Origin: an uncultured Oscillospiraceae bacterium | GTDB lineage: Bacteria; Bacillota; Clostridia; Oscillospirales; Oscillospiraceae | Assembly (NCBI GenBank): GCA_947625845.1 | Contig: CANQQB010000007.1 | Coordinates: 1-55,190 of the forward strand | Reading direction: 5' to 3' | DNA: 55,190 nucleotides | Part shown: positions 1 through 7,414 of the stretch, one piece after another | How the letters are laid out: every line of letters starts with the position of its first letter | How positions within the stretch are numbered: the first letter of the stretch is position 1 | The notes under the pieces: generated by a model | Database searches by the model: none | What the model was told of the DNA's origin: nothing | What the model saw: only the letters and a program-made list of their open reading frames with translations | Made by a program: the position numbers and the translations under genes

Positions 1-1
1 C

Positions 2-1516
2 ATCAACGGCCCCATCCAGGCCTCCCTGTTCGGCTGGGTGCCCGTGTTCCTGTGGTGCGTCGTCGGCGGCATCTTCTTCGGCGGCCTGCAGGACTTTGGC
101 TCCCTGTTCGCCTCCATCCGCAACGAGGGCAAATCCGTGGGTGAGATCATCAAGACCTCCATGGGCGACCGGGCCAAGAAGCTGTTCATCCTGTTCGCGC
201 TGCTGGTGCTGATCATGGTCATCGCCTCCTTCGTGAACGTGGTGGCCGGTACGTTCATGACCGCCGAGCCCGCGGGCCTGATCTCCACCGGCGACGCCGT
301 CACCGGCAACCAGACCACCGCTATGGTCTCCGTGCTGTTCATCGTCCTGGCCATCATCTACGGCCTGCTGACCAACCGGGCCGGCCTGAGCACCGGCGTG
401 GCCACCTGCATCGGGCTGGTGGGCATCGTGGCCGCCATCTTCATCGGATTGAACTGCGGACTGTGCCTGAGCCGGAACACCTGGATCGTGCTCATCGGCG
501 TGTACATCGCCGTGGCCTCCCTGATCCCCGTGTGGATCATGCTCCAGCCTCGTGACTATCTGTCCAGCTTCCTGCTGTACGCCATGATGGCCGTGGCCGT
601 GGTGGGCATCTGCTTCTCCGCCTTCACCGGCGACAAGACCGCAACCTTTGATATGCCCGCCTTCACCGGCTGGTCCACCAGCCTGGGCGGCATGTTCCCG
701 GCCCTGTTCATCACCGTGGCCTGCGGCGCCTGCTCCGGCTTCCACTCCCTCATCTCCACCGGCACATCCTCCAAGCAGCTGTCAAACGAGAAGGACGCCA
801 AGCCCATCGGCTACGGCTCCATGCTCATCGAGTCCGCGCTGGGTGTGGTGTCCCTGATCGCCGTGGGCATGGTGTTCAAGCGCTACACCGACGGCGAGTT
901 CGGCTCCCCCGCCGTGGCCTTCGCCACCGGCATCGCCTCCATGTTCAGCTTGGATACCGCCAGCGGCGTGTACAACGTGGTCTATACCCTGCTGACCCTG
1001 GCCGTGTCCGTGTTCGCGCTGACCAGCCTGGACACCGGCACCCGTCTGAGCCGGTTCATGTTCTCCGAGCTGTTTTTGAAGGAGGGCGAGGCCACCTGGA
1101 AGGACGCCGCCAGTCCGGTGCGGAAGTTCCTGGCCCATCCCCTGGTGGGCACCACCTTCATGGTGGTGGTGGGCTGCCTGCTGGGCGGCATGAGCCTGAG
1201 CGCCATCTGGGGCCTGTTCGGCGCCGCCAACCAGCTTCTGGCCGGTCTGGCCCTCATGGCCGTGGCCGCGTGGCTGGGCAATATCGGCAAGAACAACAAG
1301 ATGTTCTACATCCCCACCGCGTTCATGCTGGCCGCCACCCTGACCTTCCTGGTCATCAAGATCAAGAGCCTGATCGGGCTGTGCGCCGCCGGTACCGAGT
1401 GGGGCAACTGGTTCCAGCTGGTCATCGCCGTGGCGATGGTCATCCTGGCCGTGTTCCTGGTCATCGAGGGCATCGGCACCTTTGCCAAGCAGAGTAAGAA
1501 AAAGGCGAAGGCGTAA
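2..1516 (+). CDS. cstA: CstA-family carbon starvation / peptide-pyruvate transporter, 5' truncated by the window edge
   Basis: Polytopic inner-membrane transporter of the CstA/BtsT family, which takes up peptides or pyruvate in characterised members. The frame is open from base 2 with no start in the window, so the N-terminus lies upstream. The visible part begins with the family sequence GPIQASLFGWVP, followed by the conserved cytoplasmic motif GGLQDFGSLFASIRNEGKS and roughly a dozen hydrophobic segments. The segment with ACGACSGFHSLISTGTSSKQ is the typical family signature, and the C-terminus is short and lysine-rich. The gene is followed by an A-rich run and a GC-rich hairpin that probably ends transcription. 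The substrate cannot be told from sequence; the family assignment is secure. Confidence 0.93.
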   Translation: MNGPIQASLFGWVPVFLWCVVGGIFFGGLQDFGSLFASIRNEGKSVGEIIKTSMGDRAKKLFILFALLVLIMVIASFVNVVAGTFMTAEPAGLISTGDAVTGNQTTAMVSVLFIVLAIIYGLLTNRAGLSTGVATCIGLVGIVAAIFIGLNCGLCLSRNTWIVLIGVYIAVASLIPVWIMLQPRDYLSSFLLYAMMAVAVVGICFSAFTGDKTATFDMPAFTGWSTSLGGMFPALFITVACGACSGFHSLISTGTSSKQLSNEKDAKPIGYGSMLIESALGVVSLIAVGMVFKRYTDGEFGSPAVAFATGIASMFSLDTASGVYNVVYTLLTLAVSVFALTSLDTGTRLSRFMFSELFLKEGEATWKDAASPVRKFLAHPLVGTTFMVVVGCLLGGMSLSAIWGLFGAANQLLAGLALMAVAAWLGNIGKNNKMFYIPTAFMLAATLTFLVIKIKSLIGLCAAGTEWGNWFQLVIAVAMVILAVFLVIEGIGTFAKQSKKKAKA

Positions 1517-1536
1517 AAAAGGAAAAAGCATTTAAA

Positions 1537-1665
1537 ATCGCCTCCCCTGCATAAGGGGAGGCGTTCTATATGGAAGCGGCTGACGCCGCTAAATCAAATC
1601 GCCGCCCAGTGGGCGGCAACATTTTTGAACGGGGCCCCCACGCTTGCCGAGCGGCGACGACGGGA
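1537..1665. repeat. Palindromic repeat block between cstA and the XRE gene
   Basis: Contains the hairpin CGCCTCCCC-TGCATAA-GGGGAGGCG (about 1539-1563) followed by GTTCTATATGGAAGCGGC, then a second GC-rich palindrome (GCCGCCCAGTGGGCGGC) and a GCGGCGACGACGGGAGGCG tail. The same modules recur in twelve other gaps of the window. The first hairpin may also serve as the cstA terminator. Confidence 0.75.
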
Positions 1666-1669
1666 GGCG

Positions 1670-1876
1670 TTATTCGTCCCAGTCGATCAGAAAAAGCTCG
1701 TTGGGCGTGCAGTCCAGGAGCTGGCATAGGGTCTCGATGCGCTCCAGCTTGATGGAGCTCGTCTCGTTGTTGACCATGCGGCTGAAATTCTGATAGCTCA
1801 TCCCCAGCTGCTTATAGAGCCAATACTTCGTCTTCCCCGTCTTCTCCAAAAGCGCCAGCACATTCAGTTTGACCAC
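1670..1876 (-). CDS. Small XRE/Cro-type helix-turn-helix regulator
   Basis: 68-aa protein that is almost entirely one Cro/C1-type helix-turn-helix domain (WLYKQLGMSYQNFSRMV is the HTH core; LCQLLDCTPNELF the last helix). It should bind DNA as a dimer. An ATG exists at 1891, but it has no ribosome site upstream. The GGAGGCG that follows that ATG is correctly spaced (6 nt) for the GTG at 1876, so I choose the GTG. It is divergent from a 56-aa gene at 1989. The 112-bp gap holds three copies of AGATAAT (1890-1896 inverted, 1909-1915, 1953-1959), candidate operators for autoregulation. The targets are unknown. Confidence 0.8.
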   Translation of the reverse strand: MVKLNVLALLEKTGKTKYWLYKQLGMSYQNFSRMVNNETSSIKLERIETLCQLLDCTPNELFLIDWDE

Positions 1877-1889
1877 GATAGACGCCTCC

Positions 1890-1959
1890 ATTATCTACTG
1901 TATTGATCAGATAATAGAGGCGTTATCAAACCAGACTGTAGACTTTTACATTAGATAAT
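1890..1959. promoter_or_regulatory. Candidate XRE operator cluster (AGATAAT repeats)
   Basis: ATTATCT at 1890-1896 and AGATAAT at 1909-1915 form an inverted repeat with a 12-bp gap. A third AGATAAT at 1953-1959 lies inside the spacer of the rightward promoter. Binding by the adjacent XRE protein is inference. Confidence 0.4.
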
Positions 1960-1967
1960 GTTAAAAT
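1939..1967 (+). promoter_or_regulatory. Promoter for the 56-aa gene
   Basis: TAGACT, 17-bp spacer, TAAAAT. It lies 21 bp upstream of the GTG start, and a copy of AGATAAT is in the spacer. Confidence 0.55.
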
Positions 1968-1988
1968 CTATACCGGGAGGTGAGTTTC

Positions 1989-2159
1989 GTGGCGGACTAC
2001 GCGAAAATGTACGCGATCCTATGCGCGGCGGCGTCGGAGGCTTTGGACATGCTTCCGGAGACGGCGGAGAACGCCGAGGGAAGGCGGCTGCTGCAATCGG
2101 CGCTTTATCAGGCGGAGGAAATGTATGTCGCCGCAGAGGACGAGCAGGCGGCGGAATGA
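1989..2159 (+). CDS. Small acidic protein of unknown function, 56 aa
   Basis: GTG start with GGGAGG ribosome site 8 nt upstream and a recognisable promoter. The protein begins MADYAKMYAILCAAASEAL and ends in a run of Glu/Ala (QAEEMYVAAEDEQAAE). It looks like one or two amphipathic helices with no membrane segment or cysteine pair. I do not recognise a function. The good ribosome site, the promoter and the divergent arrangement with an XRE regulator support a real gene; XRE-plus-small-acidic-protein pairs are common in Clostridia. The gene is immediately followed by a long block of intergenic repeats. Confidence 0.7.
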   Translation: MADYAKMYAILCAAASEALDMLPETAENAEGRRLLQSALYQAEEMYVAAEDEQAAE

Positions 2160-2601
2160 CGAGGGAGGGTTACAACCCCTCCGACGCGGCATTCGCCGCG
2201 CCACCTCCCCTTACACAGGGGAGGCGTTCTATATGGAAGCGGCTGCCGCCGCAAAATAAAACTGCCGCCCGGAGGGCGGTAACCATTTTGAAAGGCCCCT
2301 TTGTGAAAGGGGGCTGTCAGCGCCTTTGGCGCTGACTGGGGGATTGTCGTCGGAGCTCGCATGGCTAGGCCGGGATTCGCCGCAAGCGGCAAACCCCGGA
2401 TAGCCAGCGGCTCCTCCTCTCCCCACGCGACAAGCGTGCCGCGTGGGGGCCCCGCAGCAATCCCCCCGGGCCGCCATACGGCGGCCCACCCCCCTTTGAC
2501 AAGGGGGGCTTTCAATATGGAAGAGGATTTAAATTGACAACCCTTCCGTCAGCGCGGAGCGCTGACACCTCCCCTTACACAGGGGAGGCTTTCCATATGG
2601 A
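2160..2601. repeat. Long mosaic of palindromic repeat modules
   Basis: This 540-bp gap before the sigma gene holds no convincing gene. In order it has: a TTACAACCCCTCCG-palindrome-CCACCTCCCC-TTACACA-GGGGAGG module; a GCCGCCCGGAGGGCGG palindrome; a CCCCTTTGTGAAAGGGG hairpin with a GTCAGCGCC/GGCGCTGAC palindrome; a 91-bp block (2363-2453) shared with 54261-54351; a CCCCCCTTTGACAAGGGGGG hairpin; and a second CCTCCCC-TTACACA-GGGGAGG module. Open frames here encode repeat translations such as PLCKGRW and are not genes. Confidence 0.85.
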
Positions 2602-2637
2602 GCGTCCCCGGCGCATGCCGGGGACGCGTTCTTTTTT
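2602..2637 (+). terminator. Rho-independent terminator upstream of the sigma gene
   Basis: GCGTCCCCGGC and GCCGGGGACGC form an 11-bp stem followed by GTTCTTTTTT. It probably ends transcription from the 56-aa gene side. The stem resembles another module of the repeat family (GTCCCCGGC...GCCGGGGAC). Confidence 0.75.
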
Positions 2638-2697
2638 GTCACACTTTCTTCTATACCGTGTTTATAATAGATGACAACGGCAGGGAGGTGAGCGCGC

Positions 2698-3255
2698 TTG
2701 ACGGAGAGACATGCCCTGGTCATGCTCCGGGAGGACAGGTCAGGGGGCCTGGAGTGGTTCATCGATAAGTACACGGCCTATGTGGCCGCCATCGTGTGGA
2801 ACATACTGGGCCGGACCATGACCGCGCAGGACGTGGAAGAGGTCACGTCGGACGTGTTCGTGGCGCTGTGGCAAAACCGGGACAGGGCCAGGCCGGGCCG
2901 GGTGAAGGGATATCTGGGCCAGATCGCTCGGACGCGGGCCATCAACCGGCTCAGACAGGCGGATGCGGACCTGGAGCTGGAGGAAGACGTGCTGGCCCTG
3001 CCGGGGACGGACCCGGAGGCGCTTGCCGTCGGCCGGGAGCGGGACGAGCAGGTGCGCGCCGCCGTCCAGTCCATGGACGAGCCGGACAGGGAGATATTCG
3101 TCCGGCACTATTATTACTGCCAGACGGCGCAGCAGATCGCCGGGCTTTTGCACATGACCCCGGCGGCGGTGCGCCAGCGGTTGAAGCGGGGCCGGGATCG
3201 GCTCCGGGAGGCATTGACGGAGGGAGGTTCCAAGGATGATCGCGCGGTTCAGTGA
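2698..3255 (+). CDS. Sigma-70 family (ECF-like) RNA polymerase sigma factor
   Basis: 185-aa sigma factor with region 2 at about residues 12-75 (WNILGRTMTAQDVEEVTSDVFVALW, read in two parts around residue 40) and region 4 at about 120-175 (TAQQIAGLLHMTPAAVRQRL is the -35-recognition HTH). The length fits ECF sigma factors. The TTG start is chosen because GGGAGGTGAG sits 6-9 nt upstream. A TATAAT at 2663-2668 lies in the leader, but a matching -35 is poor. The last 20 bp overlap the next gene, indicating translational coupling with a probable anti-sigma partner. What signal it answers cannot be told. Confidence 0.9.
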   Translation: MTERHALVMLREDRSGGLEWFIDKYTAYVAAIVWNILGRTMTAQDVEEVTSDVFVALWQNRDRARPGRVKGYLGQIARTRAINRLRQADADLELEEDVLALPGTDPEALAVGRERDEQVRAAVQSMDEPDREIFVRHYYYCQTAQQIAGLLHMTPAAVRQRLKRGRDRLREALTEGGSKDDRAVQ

Positions 3256-4939
3256 TATGATGGCCCGGTATCGGGACGACGAGTACGACATGCCCGACCG
3301 GGGATACGCGGACCCGGAGAAGATCAAATCCATGACGGCGGCCAAAATTGACGCTCTGCGGGGGAACGGGCCAGTCCCCGCGGGGGAAAAGAAGCGGCGG
3401 CATATCCTGCGGACCGTGCTGCTGGCGGCGGCGTTCGCGGCGCTCCTGTCCGGCACGGCCTACGCGGTGTATCAGCGGACCATGGACGACCGGGTATTGG
3501 AGGGCGGCCGCTTCATGACGGCCCAGGACGGCAGCGCCATCGTCCAGTACAGCGCCGTGGGCGGCAATGCCGACGCCGAGGTCACCGACGTGCCGGACGG
3601 GTCTGTCCCCACCGGCGCGGAGCAGTACGCCGCGTGGTCCGGCGAGGACAAGACCTACTACAGCTCCATGGGCAAGAACCGGGAATATGAGGCGCAGAAG
3701 GAATGGGCGGAATTTTACTTCAGCGACGTGCCCCTGGACGCGCGGGACCTGTTGGACTACTCGGACCCGCACCGGCTCATCTACGGCGTGGGCTACGGTA
3801 TCCTGGCGGACAAGCTGGACGAGATCGCGGAAAAATACGGCTTGCGGCTGCTGGAGCGCATGGCGCTATATGACACGGAGCGGGAATTTCTCGACGCCCT
3901 GGCCCTGGACAGCTTCTATCCCACGGCGGAGGACGAGGACGGTCATGGGGGCACCTTCCAGGTCTACGACGACGGGAGCTTTGAGGCCAACGGCCTGAGC
4001 ATGGCCCGGCCGGAGGGCGGCGAACCGCTGAACTTCAACGTGATCCGGGCGGTCCGGGGTACCCTCACGGACTTTATGGTCCTGGGCGGGGACCCGGCCC
4101 TGGCGGATTTTGAGACGTATGCCACCGCGTCCGGCACGGAGGTGGACATCGCGTTGGAGCAAGTGGGCTCGTTCCTGTTCGCGGACATGGAGCACTGTCA
4201 CGTGACCTTCTGGTTTTATCCCGGTCGGCGCGAGGGCCTGACCCTGGCCGAGCTGGAGGCCGTGGCGGACAGCATAGATTTTGCCGCGCTGGACGAGATA
4301 AACGTGCCCGCCGTGACGGAAAACGTGGAGGCGGGCATGGAGCAGAACATGCGGGATAACCCCAGCTATTACCGGGAGGTGACCGGGCCGATACAGGGCG
4401 TTTACGACGATTTGGGGGACTATTCCCTGGACGGCCTTCTGCCGGCGGGGTGGGAGTTCACCGCGTCCTATGTGAACGCCGTGGAGGACCAGGCGCTGTA
4501 CAGAGCGAGCCTGGACGAGGCAGCTCCCACGCCGGGACCGGCGGATTATTACGACAGCGTGAGCCTGAACTACTACCGGCCGGACAGCGGCACGAGCTAT
4601 GACACGGACAAGTGGGTGAGCCTGGCCTACGAGCGGTACTGGGGCGACGCGGACAGGACCGTGCTGCGAAACGACACGGCGTTCCAAAACCGGCGGGTCA
4701 CGTCCATCTCCGGGCCGCTGACCGCCGGGGAGGACATGCAGACGTGCACCGTGGCCGGCTATGCGGGGTACTATGCCGTGTCGGACCACTTCGGCGGCCG
4801 GATGGGCGCAGAGGGGACGTATCTGACCTGGTACGATACGGATAAGGAGCTGGTGTTCACCCTGGCCGTGCCTATGCCGGCGTTCAGCACGGAGGACGCG
4901 CTGGCGCTGGCGGAGGAAGTGGCGGCGGGGATGGAATAA
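3236..4939 (+). CDS. Membrane-anchored probable anti-sigma factor with large extracytoplasmic region
   Basis: 567 aa. A cytoplasmic N-terminus of about 58 residues is followed by one membrane segment (ILRTVLLAAAFAALLSGTAYAVY, about 58-80) and a roughly 480-residue outside domain rich in Asp/Glu/Tyr. The end of the protein (YLTWYDTDKELVFTLAV... EDALALAEEVAAGM) resembles the DUF4367/DUF4179-type C-terminus often found in Firmicute anti-sigma or sigma-operon membrane proteins. The start overlaps the sigma gene by 20 bp, so the two are almost certainly co-translated. The role as sigma antagonist and envelope sensor is inferred from this pairing and topology; no classical zinc-ASD HxxxCxxC motif is visible in the N-terminus. 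Confidence 0.7.
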   Translation: MIARFSDMMARYRDDEYDMPDRGYADPEKIKSMTAAKIDALRGNGPVPAGEKKRRHILRTVLLAAAFAALLSGTAYAVYQRTMDDRVLEGGRFMTAQDGSAIVQYSAVGGNADAEVTDVPDGSVPTGAEQYAAWSGEDKTYYSSMGKNREYEAQKEWAEFYFSDVPLDARDLLDYSDPHRLIYGVGYGILADKLDEIAEKYGLRLLERMALYDTEREFLDALALDSFYPTAEDEDGHGGTFQVYDDGSFEANGLSMARPEGGEPLNFNVIRAVRGTLTDFMVLGGDPALADFETYATASGTEVDIALEQVGSFLFADMEHCHVTFWFYPGRREGLTLAELEAVADSIDFAALDEINVPAVTENVEAGMEQNMRDNPSYYREVTGPIQGVYDDLGDYSLDGLLPAGWEFTASYVNAVEDQALYRASLDEAAPTPGPADYYDSVSLNYYRPDSGTSYDTDKWVSLAYERYWGDADRTVLRNDTAFQNRRVTSISGPLTAGEDMQTCTVAGYAGYYAVSDHFGGRMGAEGTYLTWYDTDKELVFTLAVPMPAFSTEDALALAEEVAAGME

Positions 4940-4944
4940 ATATC

Positions 4945-5130
4945 TCTCCCTCAGTCACCGCCTAACGGCGGCGACAGCCCCCTCGTCAGAGGGGGCCGCG
5001 CTGCGGCGCGAGGGTGACAACCCTTCCGTCAGCGCGGAGCGCTGACACCTCCCCTTACACAGGGGAGGCGTTCGATAAGGAAGCATTTAAATCCAACGCG
5101 TCTCCGGCTTTGCCGGAGACACCTCTTTAC
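4945..5130. repeat. Palindromic repeat block before the rRNA methyltransferase gene
   Basis: Holds the CTCTCCCTCAGTCA-palindrome-GACAGCCCCCTCGTCAGAGGGGG module, the GACAACCCTTCCG-TCAGCGCGGAGCGCTGA-CACCTCCCCTTACACAGGGGAGG module (read in parts), and the GTCTCCGGC-TTT-GCCGGAGAC module ending in ACACCTCTTTACA. The last bases of this element supply the -35 box of the next promoter. Confidence 0.8.
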
Positions 5131-5154
5131 ACCCGGCGCGGTTTCCTGTAAAAT
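5126..5154 (+). promoter_or_regulatory. Promoter for the RlmI-type gene
   Basis: TTTACA, 17-bp spacer, TAAAAT. The TTTACA is the edge of the repeat module GACACCTCTTTACA, so the repeat appears to contribute the -35 element. The predicted start of transcription leaves a leader of only about 10-15 nt. Confidence 0.5.
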
Positions 5155-5171
5155 ATCCCGCGAAAGGCGGG

Positions 5172-6383
5172 ATGGGCATGAACAACGCCGTTGTGACGCT
5201 GCGTGAGGGCCAGGGCAGGGCCTTAAAGGCCGGCGGGCCATGGGTATACGACAACGAGGTCGCCTCCATCCAGGGGTCCTGCGCCGACGGGGATATCGTC
5301 GACGTACGGGACCATCAGGGAAAATTCCTCTGCCAGGGGTTTATAAACCGAAAATCCAAGCTGCTGGTGCGGGTGATGAGCCGGGACGAGAGCGCCGTCA
5401 TCGATAGGGAATTTCTGCGCATGCGGGTGCGAAACGCCTGGGAATACCGCAAGCGGACCGTGGACACGGCCTGCTGCCGGGTGATATTCGGCGAGGCGGA
5501 TTTTTTGCCGGGGCTGGTGGCGGACAAGTTCGCCGACGTGCTGGTGGTCCAGTCCCTGGCACTGGGCATCGACCGGATGAAAGCCGTCATTTTGGACCTG
5601 CTGCTTCAGACGCTTGCCGCGGACGGGATAAGCATCCGGGGCGTGTACGAGCGCAGCGACGCGCCTGTCCGGGAGCGGGAGGGATTGCCGCTGGTCACGG
5701 GGTTTATCGGGGGCCAAAACTTTGACACCAAGGTGGAGATCGTGGAAAACGGGGTGCGGTACCTGGTGGACGTGGCCGAGGGGCAGAAGACCGGGTTTTT
5801 CCTGGACCAGAAGTATAACCGCCGGGCCATCCGGCCGCTGTGCCGGGACGCCAAAGTGCTGGACTGCTTCACCCACACCGGGTCCTTTGCCCTGAACGCG
5901 GCACAGGCCGGGGCCAAAAGCGTGCTGGCCGTGGACGCGTCGGAGCTTGCCATAGAACAGGCACGGGAAAACGCCGCGCTGAACGGGCTTTCGGACCGGG
6001 TGACGTTTCGGTGCGCGGACGTGTTCGAGCTGCTGCCGGAGCTCATCCGCAAAGGGGAAAAATTCGACGTGGTGATACTGGACCCGCCGGCCTTCGCCAA
6101 GAGCCGGGGAGCGGTGAAAAACGCGGTGAAGGGCTACCGGCAGATCAACCTGCGGGCGCTGCAATTGGTCAAAGACGGCGGGTATCTGGCCACCTGCTCC
6201 TGCTCCCACTTCGTGGACGCGGCGCTGCTGGGCCAGACGGTGCGCCAGGCGGCCAATAATGTGCGCAAGCGGCTGCGGCAGGTGGAATTTCGCACACAGG
6301 CGCCGGACCATCCGATCCTATGGGGCGCGGAGGATTCCGATTACCTCAAGTTCTTCATCTTCCAGGTCTCCCAGGAGCACTGA
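5172..6383 (+). CDS. rlmI: Class I SAM-dependent rRNA methyltransferase, RlmI-like (23S m5C)
   Basis: 403 aa, close to the family's usual 390-400. An N-terminal PUA RNA-binding domain (about 3-75, LREGQGRALKAGGPWVYDNE) is followed by an RlmI-specific linker and a Rossmann methyltransferase domain. In that domain LDCFTHTGSFALNAA is the SAM-binding motif, VDASELAIEQA binds the ribose, and DPPAF (about residue 300) and TCSCSHFV are the catalytic motifs, with the Cys typical of m5C enzymes. The expected reaction is methylation of a cytosine equivalent to C1962 of E. coli 23S rRNA. ATGs at 5172 and 5178 are both possible; AAAGG at 5163-5167 slightly favours 5172. Followed after 12 bp by an MBL-fold gene, likely an operon. 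Confidence 0.9.
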   Translation: MGMNNAVVTLREGQGRALKAGGPWVYDNEVASIQGSCADGDIVDVRDHQGKFLCQGFINRKSKLLVRVMSRDESAVIDREFLRMRVRNAWEYRKRTVDTACCRVIFGEADFLPGLVADKFADVLVVQSLALGIDRMKAVILDLLLQTLAADGISIRGVYERSDAPVREREGLPLVTGFIGGQNFDTKVEIVENGVRYLVDVAEGQKTGFFLDQKYNRRAIRPLCRDAKVLDCFTHTGSFALNAAQAGAKSVLAVDASELAIEQARENAALNGLSDRVTFRCADVFELLPELIRKGEKFDVVILDPPAFAKSRGAVKNAVKGYRQINLRALQLVKDGGYLATCSCSHFVDAALLGQTVRQAANNVRKRLRQVEFRTQAPDHPILWGAEDSDYLKFFIFQVSQEH

Positions 6384-6395
6384 AAGGAGCAAAAT

Positions 6396-7277
6396 ATGTA
6401 CGAACTGAACATGCTCACGGAAAAATGCGGCTATATCCAAAGTCCCGCCAAGGCCGGGCTGGTGCGGCTGAACGAGACGGACGTGTGCCTCATCGACAGC
6501 GGCAGCGATAAGGACGCGGGGCGGAAAATACGCCAGATTCTGGACGCCAACGGCTGGCATTTGATGGCCATTTACAACACCCACTCCCACGCCGACCACA
6601 TCGGCGGGAATAGATACCTGCAAAACCAGACCGGGTGCAGGATCTACGCTCCCGGCGTCGAGTGCGCGTTTACACGGCATACGGTGCTGGAGCCGGCGGG
6701 GTTGTACGGCGGCTGGCCGGGCAAGGACCTGCGGCACAAGTTTTTGATGGCGCAGGAGAGCGACGCGGCCTACCTCACGCCGGAAGTCCTGCCGGAGGGC
6801 ATGGAGATGCTGCCCCTGCCCGGACACAGCTTCGACATGACGGGCTTTCGCACGGCCGACGGCGTGGCGTACATCGCCGACTGCCTGTCCAGCCGCCAGA
6901 CGCTGGACAAGTACCGGGTTGGGTACGTCTGGGACGTGGGGGCGTATCTGGACACGCTGGAGCGGGTCAAGACCATGGACGCGACCGTATTCGTCCCTGC
7001 CCACGCGGAGGTCACGGAGGATATCGCGCCGCTGGCGCAGGTCAACATCGACGCGGTGCACGCCGTGGCGGAGGACATTCTGGACGTGTGCAGGACGCCG
7101 TCCTCGGCCGAGGCGGTGCTGCGCGCGCTGTTCGATAAATATGAGCTGGTCATGACATTTGAGCAGCACGCACTGGTGGGCAGCACGGTGCGGTCGTATC
7201 TGGCGTGGCTCAAGGATACGGGACGGGTGAACGCGGGGTTTGAGGATAATACGATGGTGTGGGAGAGGGTGGGGTGA
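6396..7277 (+). CDS. MBL-fold metallo-hydrolase
   Basis: 293-aa metallo-beta-lactamase-fold hydrolase. The binuclear-metal motif THSHADHIGG (HxHxDH) is near residue 64, a further His is in LPGHSFDMTGF, an Asp in YIADCL, and the last ligand region is VPAHAEV. The C-terminal 60 residues include a winged-helix-like region (SSAEAVLRALFDKYELVMTFEQHALVGSTVRSYLAWL, read around residue 235), as seen in YqgX/GloB-like and LACTB2-like proteins. GGAG lies 8 nt upstream of the ATG. It sits 12 bp after the methyltransferase gene. The substrate is unknown; glyoxalase II-like thioester or phosphoester hydrolysis are both possible. Confidence 0.85.
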   Translation: MYELNMLTEKCGYIQSPAKAGLVRLNETDVCLIDSGSDKDAGRKIRQILDANGWHLMAIYNTHSHADHIGGNRYLQNQTGCRIYAPGVECAFTRHTVLEPAGLYGGWPGKDLRHKFLMAQESDAAYLTPEVLPEGMEMLPLPGHSFDMTGFRTADGVAYIADCLSSRQTLDKYRVGYVWDVGAYLDTLERVKTMDATVFVPAHAEVTEDIAPLAQVNIDAVHAVAEDILDVCRTPSSAEAVLRALFDKYELVMTFEQHALVGSTVRSYLAWLKDTGRVNAGFEDNTMVWERVG

Positions 7278-7284
7278 AGAAAGA

Positions 7285-7355
7285 CGACGATCCCCCAGTC
7301 ATGCTGACGCATGAAAGCCCCCTTTCACAAGGGGTCTTTTGAAAGAGGAAGAGGA
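7285..7355. repeat. Short palindromic repeat copy
   Basis: GATCCCCCAGTCATGCTGACGCATG... and CCCCCTTTCACAAGGGGTC hairpin followed by GAAAGAGGAAGAGGATCAAA. It matches the CCCCCTTTGACAAGGGGGG and GGAAGAGGATTTAAATT parts of the 2.5-kb block. Confidence 0.65.
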
Positions 7356-7379
7356 TCAAAAATGTCACTCCCATCCTTG

Positions 7380-7408
7380 TTGACAATGGGATGGGAGAGG
7401 GATATAAT
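7380..7408 (+). promoter_or_regulatory. Consensus promoter of the antitoxin RNA
   Basis: TTGACA, exactly 17 bp, TATAAT: both hexamers are perfect consensus. It points rightward toward the small RNA that converges on the Hol-Tox-like gene. Confidence 0.85.
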
Positions 7409-7414
7409 GAGTGT

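Noticed and set aside
2108-2515. 135-codon minus frame with PLVKGGW/PLCKGRW-like motifs
   Set aside because: It is a translation of palindromic repeat modules; the same peptide pieces appear at every repeat block, in both orientations and several frames.
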